Of a stretch of 33,293 nt of DNA, positions 18,402 to 27,125 are shown piece by piece. The DNA comes from Desulfobacula sp. GTDB taxonomy: Bacteria > Desulfobacterota > Desulfobacteria > Desulfobacterales > Desulfobacteraceae. The DNA is taken from contig JABIYQ010000438.1 of the NCBI GenBank assembly GCA_018702715.1, positions 1 to 33,293 of the forward strand, written 5' to 3'. Within the stretch, counting starts at the first letter, position 1; each line of letters opens with the position of its first letter. A program made the position numbers and the translations under genes. The notes under the pieces are model-generated. The model did no database searches, was not told the DNA's origin, and saw only the letters and a program-made list of their open reading frames with translations.

Positions 18402-19559
18402 TTATTTGTTCAGCTTTTTTTGTTTTCTTAATAGTTCAAGTCTTTTAGCCTGTTCCTCTTTTTGTTTTACCATGGCAAGCATGGTATCAAGGCTGTCGTC
18501 TGTTTTGACTTCAGAGGAGCCAAGACGTTTTTTCATGGCACTTATTTTTTTATCAAGTTCGGATAGTTCTTGCTCCCGGAGTGCAATTTCCTTTGCTTCT
18601 TTTTTTTGGGCTGTGTCTGCTTGTCTTTCCATTTTTTTGAGTCGTTCATATTCACTTTGTTTTTGAGCTTCTAACCGGGATAAATTGTCCAAACGGGCGT
18701 TTTGTTTTAAAAAGAAAACAAACTCTCCGCCCTGCTGGCCGCCTGTGTTGTGTAAAGAACCAAACTGGGGAAATTGTTCAGCATTTTCAGCTACGCCTGC
18801 TTTAATATCTGTAAAAAATTGTGAGGGAACTAAAAATGGTGACTGATTGTTTTCAAGAGCTTTTACTAAAAAGTGTGTGAATACGCTGTTATTAGCAAAG
18901 CCTGAGTCAGTAACCGGTTCAAGTCCGCCTGAAGTTATTGCCTGCCGGGAAGTCAATTTATAGGACCGCCGGATCACTTCATCTGTGACTTCCGGCAATT
19001 TACCCCTGTGACCACGAAAGAAATCGCCTGAAAAACATGAATCAGAGACAAGAAGAATATGTTTGGCCTTAATGGCATCTGATTTGAGGTAATCCTTGAT
19101 ATAATTATTAGAGATCCAGGCAGATACATCTTTTGTGCCGCTTTCCACTGGTATCCAGCTGCCTGATTTGGTTATGGGATCAAGATACCCATGGCCTGCA
19201 TAGAATAAAAAAAGGGAATCGTCTTTTTTTAAATTTTGAGCCAGAAACCGAAGCTTACCAATAATGTTTGCCCGGGTTGCCTCTTCGTCGTATAGTTCAA
19301 TCAAATGTTCATTATCAAAATGATACCTGGAAAGAAGCGCTTTTTTGACTGATCTGGCATCATTGGCTGCAGTTTTCAGCCGGGGCCATTCAATATATGT
19401 GTTAATCCCGATAACAAAAAGCCATTGGTCTCCTGTAACCTTTTTGCCTGAAGGGGATATTGGGGTCACTGAAATCCCGAAGGCTGTGCTTAAAAAAAAA
19501 CCAGAGAATGAAAATAGTATGACTGCAGTGATCAAGAAAAATGATTTCAGACTTTTCAT
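18402..19559 (-). CDS. Secreted caspase-like protein with C-terminal coiled coil (zero-frame product)
   Basis: Signal peptide MKSLKSFFLITAVILFSFSGFFLSTAFG; WLFVIGINTYIEWPRLKTAANDARSVKKAL, LFYAGHGYLD, LLVSDSCFSGDFFRG; then charged coiled coil ending ELLRKQKKLNK*. Confidence 0.9.
   Translation of the reverse strand: MKSLKSFFLITAVILFSFSGFFLSTAFGISVTPISPSGKKVTGDQWLFVIGINTYIEWPRLKTAANDARSVKKALLSRYHFDNEHLIELYDEEATRANIIGKLRFLAQNLKKDDSLFLFYAGHGYLDPITKSGSWIPVESGTKDVSAWISNNYIKDYLKSDAIKAKHILLVSDSCFSGDFFRGHRGKLPEVTDEVIRRSYKLTSRQAITSGGLEPVTDSGFANNSVFTHFLVKALENNQSPFLVPSQFFTDIKAGVAENAEQFPQFGSLHNTGGQQGGEFVFFLKQNARLDNLSRLEAQKQSEYERLKKMERQADTAQKKEAKEIALREQELSELDKKISAMKKRLGSSEVKTDDSLDTMLAMVKQKEEQAKRLELLRKQKKLNK
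18414..18420 (-). promoter_or_regulatory. Candidate -1 ribosomal frameshift site, A AAA AAG
   Basis: Zero-frame codons CAA AAA AAG CTG AAC AAA TAA; after a -1 slip the next codon is GCT and the frame reads AEQIKREAEIAQLKIEREEKIIIALETEINKYKEIISSEYGKSLKKSAWQVLIAKCPPGW into the FGE ORF. Confidence 0.55.
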
Positions 19560-19668
19560 TACTTAAACCTCATTTGATATGGATTTAATTATTGTCCTTT
19601 CTCCTTAGCATAAATTTCAAGCGAATAAAAACAATTACAAAATATATCGGCCCTACTGCTTATGCCTG

Positions 19669-19869
19669 TTAGTATTCCAATAGGTTATTTTTTATTTTAT
19701 CTGCCACTTGGCCCGCCAGTTTGTGTATATAATCGGCATACTCCCATGTAATCGGTGAGGAGCCATTGCTGGTTGGAAATGATAATTTTTGCCTTTCTTC
19801 TACAATTTGGATACTTGAATAAGCGGCCATTGTTACCTCCAAATTGTTTTTAGTAACATGTTTTGCCAA
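19669..19869 (-). CDS. Small hypothetical protein
   Basis: 66-aa ORF, start uncertain (internal ATG MAAYSSIQ likely); no family recognised. Confidence 0.35.
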   Translation of the reverse strand: MAKHVTKNNLEVTMAAYSSIQIVEERQKLSFPTSNGSSPITWEYADYIHKLAGQVADKIKNNLLEY

Positions 19870-19887
19870 AATTCAGCTCATTTAAGT

Positions 19888-21138
19888 TTACAATGAATAC
19901 TCATTATAGGTTGTCACCCGCAAGAGAATATGGGTTTGCCTGGTTTGAGGGCCGCCGATAGTTGTTACACCCCCATCAATTGATTCAATTATGGTGTTGA
20001 AAATTTCTTTTCTTTTTTGGGAGATGATTATTTTCAGCCTGGAGATGGTATCATTTACCTTTAAGGCTATCAGTTCGGCATTTATTTTTGATGAAATGTT
20101 TAGTTTCGCTTCATCGCCGGCCGTAAGACGAAACACTTTGCTGTCTAAAAGCTTAAAACTGGAATAATTTAACGTTTTTTGAAGTTCGCTGTAGGCGATT
20201 GCCAGTTCCGGATCAATGTAATTTGTTTTATTATCAGCTTTTATCACCTGAACTTTTACCCAGACAATCGGCCCTGAGGATCTTTTTGAACTATTTTGAA
20301 TCATTGTATATTCAGTGATTCTTTTAGCAAATGATAACTTTTTCAGTTCAGGAAACTCATTCAGGATCGGGGCAAGTTTGTTTTTAAGTGTGCTAATGTA
20401 TCCTTTCTTAATCATTGAAATTACGGCAAAATCTATTCTGGATTCGTCAATTTTTATATCATTCTGTGTTTTACTTGTGCAAATCATAGACAACAATTGC
20501 ACAGCTGTTTCAAAATCCCTGCCATTCTCCGACATGATAAACGCTTTTTGCAGATCCTCAATAAAAATTTGGATAGAAGTATTCTTCTTTAATCTTTCAA
20601 GCCATGGAAGGGCAGCTTTATATTTTCCGTTATTTAAGAGTGCAAGTGTATAAAAATGGAGAGCATATCCTGAAAGTTTATGTGATTCAAGTTTTTCAAA
20701 AACATCATGGTATAATTTTTCACTGGTTTCCTCTTGCCAGGATATCCCGGTGGATGATGATAAAAGATAGTATATCAGTGCAAGAGAGGGAATAAATTTA
20801 TCAGTTTTATTTGGATGGCTCAGTATAGATTGGAAATTTTTTTCATTTTCCCACAGAGTGTCAAACACTGTCCTGAGGTCTTCTTTTTTTGAAACCAGGG
20901 CAATTTTTTGAAGTATTTTGATTTCAAGAGCATTGCCTGGGGTGAGGTTTTTGGTGCGGATCATTTTAAGTTCTTTGCGAACTGTTTCAGATCGGATATT
21001 AAAATTAAATTTTTCCTGGACCCTGTGCTGGAAACTTATTTCAGGATATGGCCCTGCATTTGCTGATATCCCTGCACAACCGAACAATGACATTAATGCG
21101 GTCAGGAAAATAATGAATTGAAATATTATTGCAACCAT
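19888..21138 (-). CDS. Lipoprotein, helical repeats plus a C-terminal domain shared with the 30346-30804 product
   Basis: Lipobox LMSLFGC; C-terminus VKVQVIKADNKTNYIDPELA...LNYSSFKLL...IGGPQTRQTHILLRV. Confidence 0.65.
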   Translation of the reverse strand: MVAIIFQFIIFLTALMSLFGCAGISANAGPYPEISFQHRVQEKFNFNIRSETVRKELKMIRTKNLTPGNALEIKILQKIALVSKKEDLRTVFDTLWENEKNFQSILSHPNKTDKFIPSLALIYYLLSSSTGISWQEETSEKLYHDVFEKLESHKLSGYALHFYTLALLNNGKYKAALPWLERLKKNTSIQIFIEDLQKAFIMSENGRDFETAVQLLSMICTSKTQNDIKIDESRIDFAVISMIKKGYISTLKNKLAPILNEFPELKKLSFAKRITEYTMIQNSSKRSSGPIVWVKVQVIKADNKTNYIDPELAIAYSELQKTLNYSSFKLLDSKVFRLTAGDEAKLNISSKINAELIALKVNDTISRLKIIISQKRKEIFNTIIESIDGGVTTIGGPQTRQTHILLRVTTYNEYSL

Positions 21139-21162
21139 TTCCAGACACTCCTTTGTTAAAAG

Positions 21163-21990
21163 TTATTGATCACAGAATAAAAAACCGCTTTTTTCTGCTA
21201 CAAGATTGCAGATGTTTTCCCTGGTTAAAGATCCATCAACCCGGGACAAAATCTGATATTGAAACCGTTCATGATCGGCTAACAAGGCTTTATTACGAAA
21301 AATATCAAACTCGATTTCAGGCAGTTTTGTTGAAATAAAATTTAAGAATTGAGTTGCATCAAGAAAATTATCAAAACTTGTCAATTCAAAGTGCTTTATG
21401 GTATCTACCTGTTCAACAAAAGTCTGCGAATCTGTTGTCTTTTCATGGGGTTTTGTTTTGGCCATAATTTTTTTAAGATGCCTGTAAATGTAATGGACAT
21501 ATTCATTGCAATCTTTTCTGAGTGTAAAGGTTTTTTTGTCAACACCTCCTGGTCCGCAGTAGTATGCTGCCAGAGCAAGGTACGGGTCTTCCAGTTTTGT
21601 ATATAGATCTGCAAGGTAATGAACTCCAGCATCTATATTTTTTTTAGGAACATATAATTCTTGTTTGCTGATTCCATAGATTGATGCTGTTGACGGCATT
21701 ACCTGCATGAGTCCGATGGCACCCTTTGAACTTATAGCATTGGAATCAAAAAAGGACTCTCCCCTGACCACTGCCAGAATATAGGGTAATGAAAGGTTAT
21801 ACTTTCTTGATGCATCTGCTAAAAGATCCTGATAGGGATATCCTTTAACTTCAACAGGCGTTTTAAATATTGATATCAGATCACTTTTTATAACGGGATC
21901 AGGCATGATCGCTGCATGAACCGCCTGGCATATAAATAAGCTCAGGATCAAACCCGACAATAATAATATTGAACTAATCTGTTTCATCAT
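21163..21990 (-). CDS. Lytic murein transglycosylase (SLT domain)
   Basis: YNLSLPYILAVVRGESFFDSNAISSKGAIGLMQVMPSTASIYGI...NIDAGVHYLADLYTKLEDPYLALAAYYCGPGGVDK. Confidence 0.92.
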   Translation of the reverse strand: MMKQISSILLLSGLILSLFICQAVHAAIMPDPVIKSDLISIFKTPVEVKGYPYQDLLADASRKYNLSLPYILAVVRGESFFDSNAISSKGAIGLMQVMPSTASIYGISKQELYVPKKNIDAGVHYLADLYTKLEDPYLALAAYYCGPGGVDKKTFTLRKDCNEYVHYIYRHLKKIMAKTKPHEKTTDSQTFVEQVDTIKHFELTSFDNFLDATQFLNFISTKLPEIEFDIFRNKALLADHERFQYQILSRVDGSLTRENICNLVAEKSGFLFCDQ

Positions 21991-22027
21991 ATCCCTCCAA
22001 ATTTTTATTTATTTATTGGTTTTTGTT

Positions 22028-22693
22028 TTATTTAAATTCATGAAATTTTATCTGACCACTGGATGACACTGAAAGAATGCCATTCTTTTTTTCCTGATTC
22101 AGTTCGGAAAGCATTGTTTCAACCTTTGAATCAATGCGGCTGTCGGAAAACAAAACCATCACCTGCAACCTATTAAATGATTTGACATCCGATATGGTTC
22201 GGCCCAATTCCCTGATAAAATATTCACGATCCGCTCCGTTTTTCAGTTCCCACATTTTCTTTGGAATATCTGTAGCGCTTTTAAATTCTAAAACATCCCC
22301 TGACAAATATCCTTCAAAAATGAGATCAAACCCTTTATTGACAGCCCGGCAATATATTTTTACCTTATTATTGTTAAGCATGGTAATTAAATCCTCCAGG
22401 CTCTGAAACTGGAAATGAAGCCCTTTTAAAGGTTCATTTACTAAAATCTGTGGTCTGTCTTCCTGAACCGATTCAGGCGCTGAGATATTTTCAGTAAGGG
22501 GCTCAATAATTGAGACCAAATCCTGGATTGTTTCAATTGTTTTTTGGGGATCATGGGTAAAAGGGATACTTTTTATCATTGCAAATATAATCCAGAAGAT
22601 AATTCCTATAATTGCGACAAATCTCATAACATCGACTTCCAGTGACTGGTCATTGTTTAAATGATCTTCAAAAAGGAAATTAAACCGCTTCAT
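22028..22693 (-). CDS. Single-TM membrane protein, possibly ExbD/TolR-like
   Basis: One N-terminal TM helix (FVAIIGIIFWIIFAMI), periplasmic C-terminus; partner of the adjacent overlapping multi-TM gene. Confidence 0.4.
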   Translation of the reverse strand: MKRFNFLFEDHLNNDQSLEVDVMRFVAIIGIIFWIIFAMIKSIPFTHDPQKTIETIQDLVSIIEPLTENISAPESVQEDRPQILVNEPLKGLHFQFQSLEDLITMLNNNKVKIYCRAVNKGFDLIFEGYLSGDVLEFKSATDIPKKMWELKNGADREYFIRELGRTISDVKSFNRLQVMVLFSDSRIDSKVETMLSELNQEKKNGILSVSSSGQIKFHEFK

Positions 22694-23243
22694 TTTGGGT
22701 CCCCTCTTCGAGCAGCATTTGATCCCATTTTCTGCCGATATAGATTATTTTAAATATCCTCAGCAGATATCCACAGGCACCACCAAATACAGTTGTGCTT
22801 AAGGCCAGCAGCAGGCCTCCATTGACAAGTTTATCAAGAAGGCCCAGGGCAGATACATTTGAACTTAAACCTTCAGGGTTCGTCATCCCGTCAAGGGCGT
22901 GCATCAACGCCGTCTCCATCCCTATAGCTGTCCAGATAATGCCTACACCAAAAAATGCTGAGATGATTACGTTCAATAATCTGTCAAGGAATGTCACTTC
23001 TGAAAGTTTTGCATCTGGAGCGCTGATTTTTATGCGCATTTTAAGAATGAATACCATATAAAGAATAAGAAGTATGGAAAACGGGATAATGGAAGACCGA
23101 AGGTGCCTGAAAAATAATGAACCCATATTGAACAGCACATCATATTCCGGAGATATTGTAACCCAATTTAAAGCGACCCCGAGCCCGAGAAGTATCAGAC
23201 TCCAGCAAAATGAAAGTGAGATTATAATAATAGAATATCTCAT
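22680..23243 (-). CDS. Multi-TM protein, possibly ExbB/TolQ/MotA-like
   Basis: Several TM segments; 'AFFGVGIIWTAIGMETALMHAL...LLDKLVNGGLLLALSTTVFGGACGYLLRI' resembles the TolQ/ExbB layout. Confidence 0.45.
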   Translation of the reverse strand: MRYSIIIISLSFCWSLILLGLGVALNWVTISPEYDVLFNMGSLFFRHLRSSIIPFSILLILYMVFILKMRIKISAPDAKLSEVTFLDRLLNVIISAFFGVGIIWTAIGMETALMHALDGMTNPEGLSSNVSALGLLDKLVNGGLLLALSTTVFGGACGYLLRIFKIIYIGRKWDQMLLEEGTQNEAV

Positions 23244-23842
23244 AATATTTTTCTTTCTTTGATGGTTTGGGACATTTTCCCTAGTAAGAGTTTAAACTGG
23301 CTGTCTGTTTTGATCAGTTCATTCTCATTAAGAGTAAGGCCCATGGCAATAAACCCTGCGGTTTTAAGTTTCTTTTCCATCAAATATTCAGTTTCAAAAA
23401 ACTTCACGCTTTTAAAATTGTTCAAAGGTAACTGCAGGGTATGAAAGTTTTTCCAAAAACATTTTCGAATCATTAAATCCACGGTTTTTTCATCAGCATT
23501 GTGCTCTTGGAGTAAAAACCGGGTGAACAATGCTTCTATGTCTTCGCTTTCATTAACTTTAAGATTTTCAAAAAACTGAAGCGCCAGCATATTAAGAGGA
23601 CTGGTACCTGTCAAAGCGTTGTCTGCTTCATGGTTTGTATTAACATCCGTATTTTCATCAACAATATTGCTATCCTTAACAATATTGCTATCCTTTCCCG
23701 GGATCGGTAATGTAATGGTCAGTCCGGTGTTATTTTCGGATTTTCCAACACTTACGATCCCGGATACTATTAATGTTCCAAGGACGAACACGCTGATAAC
23801 TATTGAAAGTATGATGGCAATGATAAATTTCATATCCCTCAC
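23240..23842 (-). CDS. Hypothetical membrane-anchored protein
   Basis: N-terminal TM; 4-bp overlap with the downstream gene; in-frame KDSNIV duplication. Confidence 0.5.
   Translation of the reverse strand: MRDMKFIIAIILSIVISVFVLGTLIVSGIVSVGKSENNTGLTITLPIPGKDSNIVKDSNIVDENTDVNTNHEADNALTGTSPLNMLALQFFENLKVNESEDIEALFTRFLLQEHNADEKTVDLMIRKCFWKNFHTLQLPLNNFKSVKFFETEYLMEKKLKTAGFIAMGLTLNENELIKTDSQFKLLLGKMSQTIKERKIL
23660..23695. repeat. 18-bp direct tandem duplication (aacaatattgctatcctt x2)
   Basis: Two perfect adjacent copies; encodes KDSNIVKDSNIV in the - strand CDS. Confidence 0.9.
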
Positions 23843-23851
23843 CCGATTGCA

Positions 23852-24430
23852 TTAGTTTGTGCCGTTGCAGGCTGCCCAAATTGTGTTGTATACATACATG
23901 GCGTTCAAAAAATGAGTTTCAGGGCTGCCCTGTCGGCAAGCTTCAAAACCCAATTGTTTCAGCATGAATTCTTTTTCAAGGTTACGCTTAATCGAGGATA
24001 GCTGATAACAGCATTGATTTACTTTTTCAGTGGACGGCAGGCTGACAAACTGGTTTGAAAAATAACAATTCCACCTGTTTTTAACCAGATCCGGTGGAAC
24101 TTTGCCTGTTTCCCGGAGGGGGGTTACAAAAGAATCCCAAATCAGGTCTGCATTTTGAGGAGAAGCGCTGTTTTTGCACTGTGTAACAAGTTTTTCAAAT
24201 ACGTTTTCAAAAAATTGTTGTGAATAGGGATTATTATTGATGACTTCCAGAGCCTGCCTTGAGGCTGTTGCTGTTTTAAATGAATCAATTTGATCAATCC
24301 GGGTCAGGGAAGCTGCTGGAGTTTCCATTTTCATGATCTTCACCTGGGGTTCTGTTGTAACACAACCCGTTGTAAAGACGGTCAAAATTGCTAATACGAC
24401 AATGAACCTGCTGTATTTTTTAAAATTCAT
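23852..24430 (-). CDS. Hypothetical lipoprotein
   Basis: 192 aa, lipobox LTVFTTGC. Confidence 0.6.
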   Translation of the reverse strand: MNFKKYSRFIVVLAILTVFTTGCVTTEPQVKIMKMETPAASLTRIDQIDSFKTATASRQALEVINNNPYSQQFFENVFEKLVTQCKNSASPQNADLIWDSFVTPLRETGKVPPDLVKNRWNCYFSNQFVSLPSTEKVNQCCYQLSSIKRNLEKEFMLKQLGFEACRQGSPETHFLNAMYVYNTIWAACNGTN

Positions 24431-24463
24431 AATATCCTCCGTTAATTATTGTTTTTTAAGTCA

Positions 24464-25351
24464 TTAAGATCTCGGTGCAAAACCGCCAGACACTTTCTTT
24501 TTGCCATTATTTTTATCTTCAGTCCCTGTTGTTTTTTTATAGTATTCCAGAACTTTTAAATTTGGTTTTGATGAAAGTTTTGTTCCGGTATACTGGATAC
24601 CCAGCACCTGGGGCATTGCACTGACAGCCTTTGTTGCATTGAAAATAATCTGGCCATATTCACGCTGTGATTCCAGGATGAATTTTGCTTTGGCAAACAT
24701 TTTTGAAAGAAATCGTGCTTTTTTAGCTTTTTTGGACATGGAAATCTGAATATTCCCTGCTCTGACAATTTCCGGGGCTTCTTTTCCAAAATCCGGGATG
24801 AGTTTTTCCAATACAACAAACATTTCATCTGTCGGATCAGGAAAATCATCCAATTCCAGGTTAAATGGACTGTCATCATTTGATTGCCCGCCAACATCAA
24901 GCCTGGGTGCATCTGAAGTACCATTCATTGTTTCTGAATAAAGCTCAGAAGGACTATGTTTAAATGCCCGGGATGAAACAATCTGGGCTGCTGACTGTTC
25001 CCCCTGTTCGTACCTTGCTGCAACCCCGGGAAGATAACCCGCCAGCTCTGAGTAGAGTTTGATGCCGGTCTCTCTCATCTGAGATGCCATTTCTTTACAT
25101 GCGTCACTGGGTTTTTGGGGATTAAAATCCGCCCCCCCACAGGCTGCGTTCCAGGTTTCATACTGCACATCAAACTTTTTCATGAGCCGGGCAATCTCGC
25201 TTGCTTTTTCAGACGTCGCCAGTTGTCCAAGTTCAGACCTTGTATTATTAATGATTCTCTGGACTGCAACACCCTGTGAGGCATATAGATTTGAAAAAAA
25301 ACCAGTTATTAATACCAGTGTGATGATAAATACGCTTTTAGTCGGTTTCAT
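24464..25351 (-). CDS. Hypothetical secreted protein
   Basis: 295 aa, signal peptide MKPTKSVFIITLVLITGFFSNLYA. Confidence 0.6.
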   Translation of the reverse strand: MKPTKSVFIITLVLITGFFSNLYASQGVAVQRIINNTRSELGQLATSEKASEIARLMKKFDVQYETWNAACGGADFNPQKPSDACKEMASQMRETGIKLYSELAGYLPGVAARYEQGEQSAAQIVSSRAFKHSPSELYSETMNGTSDAPRLDVGGQSNDDSPFNLELDDFPDPTDEMFVVLEKLIPDFGKEAPEIVRAGNIQISMSKKAKKARFLSKMFAKAKFILESQREYGQIIFNATKAVSAMPQVLGIQYTGTKLSSKPNLKVLEYYKKTTGTEDKNNGKKKVSGGFAPRS

Positions 25352-25599
25352 GATTCCTCCCTTTTTTTAGTTAAAAATCCAAATCAAGAATTTCGCTCTT
25401 TAAATATTTAGACGAAGGATTAGAATAATTGTTCAAAAGAATTTACTTTTCTTAAATTTATGATAAGAAAACTATACAATCCAAAAATGAACAAATTTTA
25501 AGATATCTCGTCTTTTTAGATATCAGCAGTAAAAAAAATGAGTACAGATGCTTTTTTGTAAAATATTTAATCACATCAAATTTTAAATGGAGATTGATT

Positions 25600-27087
25600 A
25601 TGTTCAGAAAATTGCTTGTTATACTCGGCTTAATTTCATTCTTGCTTTTGACAGGATGTGTAGCTGCAACAGAAAAAGCAGTAAAAGCACCTTCTGATAT
25701 AAAAACCATGAGCCTTCACACTGCAACTCAGCTTTTGGCTGAAAAATTGAATGTATCCCTTAAAGGTAAACAGCTGGGCAGATTTGCTGTAGCAGACCTA
25801 ATAGGTCCGGGTAGCGGAATCACAGGGCTTGGCGAACAGATAGCAGACGACTTGAGCGTACAACTTTTTCAATCAAATAATTTTAGTGAGTATGTAGAAA
25901 GAAAACAATTCAAGCAGCTGCTTTCAACCATCATTTCAGAAAAAGACGTACCCTACTTTGACCAGAGCACGGTTTCGACGTATGGAAAATCCATGGGACT
26001 TCAGGATATGCTAATCGGAACAATTCGAGATCTTAGATCCTACTATTATGTCAAGGCAAAAATTGTTAACATTGAAACAACAAAAATCCTGGCCATGGGG
26101 GATGTTAACATATCAAAGACCGCCACAGCCATAACACTTGTGGAAAAAAAGCAGACATCAACTTTGACTGTCAGTGTAAGCCCGGCAATACAGGGGACTG
26201 TCATGGCTGATGGGAGGCACCATCCATTAAAGAATGGGGCTGCTGTTATAAAAGGAGTGCCGTATGGTAATTGTTCCATCGTTATTCAACCCTCTTCCGG
26301 GTATCAAGCTATCAGAAAAAATATTTTAATCAAATCCCCCATGGAAACTTTTGCATTCAGTCTTAAAGAAAAAAAATATGATATCTCCTTTACGATTGTC
26401 CCTCCTGATGCAACCCTTGTGATTGACGGGAAAAAAATTATCCTTAATGAACATGGTTTTGCAAAAATCGATAATATCACAGCAGGGAATCATTCCCTCC
26501 TCATCAATTCTGATAAAAAAGGCTATAAAGGTATTTCTCAGATATTTAATCCGGCAATAAATGAAATCTTTCAGTTTAATCTTCTGACAACAGATCCAAT
26601 CTACAATTTCAATGATACCCTTTTTCAAAAAGTACAACAAATGAAAGACAAACAGGATTTCAATGTTAAGCTCTGGACAAATAAGAAAGTGTTTAAACCC
26701 GGAGATACAATTTCATTTTTTTTCAACTCTGAAAAAGACTGCTATTTAAATATCGTTGATATTGGTACCAGTGGGAATATCACCCTGCTTTTTCCAAATA
26801 AATATCATCAAAACTCAAGAATTGATGCAGGAAAAACCTATAAAATCCCGGATGAAAGCTCTGACATGTTTGCATTCAGGGTCGATCCACCCGCTGGAAT
26901 AGATCGTGTCTATGCTATTGCCAGTACCAGGCCCCTGAATATTTTTGATACAAATTTTAGAGATGTTGAATATAAAACAATAACCCGTGGACAAACACGA
27001 GATATCACAACTGTGGCGGCTGGTCATGCCATGAGCAATGTAAAATTAACTGCGGCATCCACCTGTATTATTAATGTGATCGAATAA
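25600..27087 (+). CDS. Lipoprotein with FlgO-like N-terminal domain, PEGA-like middle and DUF4384-like C-terminus
   Basis: ATG at 25600 with GGAG upstream; lipobox FLLLTGC; 'LGEQIADDLSVQLFQSNNFSEYVERKQFKQLL' (FlgO/CsgG style); 'NKKVFKPGDTISFFFNSEKDCYLNIVDIGTSGNITLLFPNKYHQNSRIDAGKTYKIP' (DUF4384 style). Confidence 0.75.
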   Translation: MFRKLLVILGLISFLLLTGCVAATEKAVKAPSDIKTMSLHTATQLLAEKLNVSLKGKQLGRFAVADLIGPGSGITGLGEQIADDLSVQLFQSNNFSEYVERKQFKQLLSTIISEKDVPYFDQSTVSTYGKSMGLQDMLIGTIRDLRSYYYVKAKIVNIETTKILAMGDVNISKTATAITLVEKKQTSTLTVSVSPAIQGTVMADGRHHPLKNGAAVIKGVPYGNCSIVIQPSSGYQAIRKNILIKSPMETFAFSLKEKKYDISFTIVPPDATLVIDGKKIILNEHGFAKIDNITAGNHSLLINSDKKGYKGISQIFNPAINEIFQFNLLTTDPIYNFNDTLFQKVQQMKDKQDFNVKLWTNKKVFKPGDTISFFFNSEKDCYLNIVDIGTSGNITLLFPNKYHQNSRIDAGKTYKIPDESSDMFAFRVDPPAGIDRVYAIASTRPLNIFDTNFRDVEYKTITRGQTRDITTVAAGHAMSNVKLTAASTCIINVIE

Positions 27088-27125
27088 AAACCTGTAGCAT
27101 TATAGAAAAATTTAAGGAAAAACCA

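Noticed and set aside
18411-18421. Transcriptional slippage as the sole explanation for the caspase/FGE frame change
   Set aside because: The run is only 7 A; efficient polymerase slippage usually needs longer homopolymers. Retained only as an alternative to ribosomal frameshifting or a plain indel.
23660-23695. 18-bp tandem duplication as a phase-variable or mobile element signature
   Set aside because: Two in-frame copies within one CDS; a simple duplication (KDSNIV x2) without further structure.
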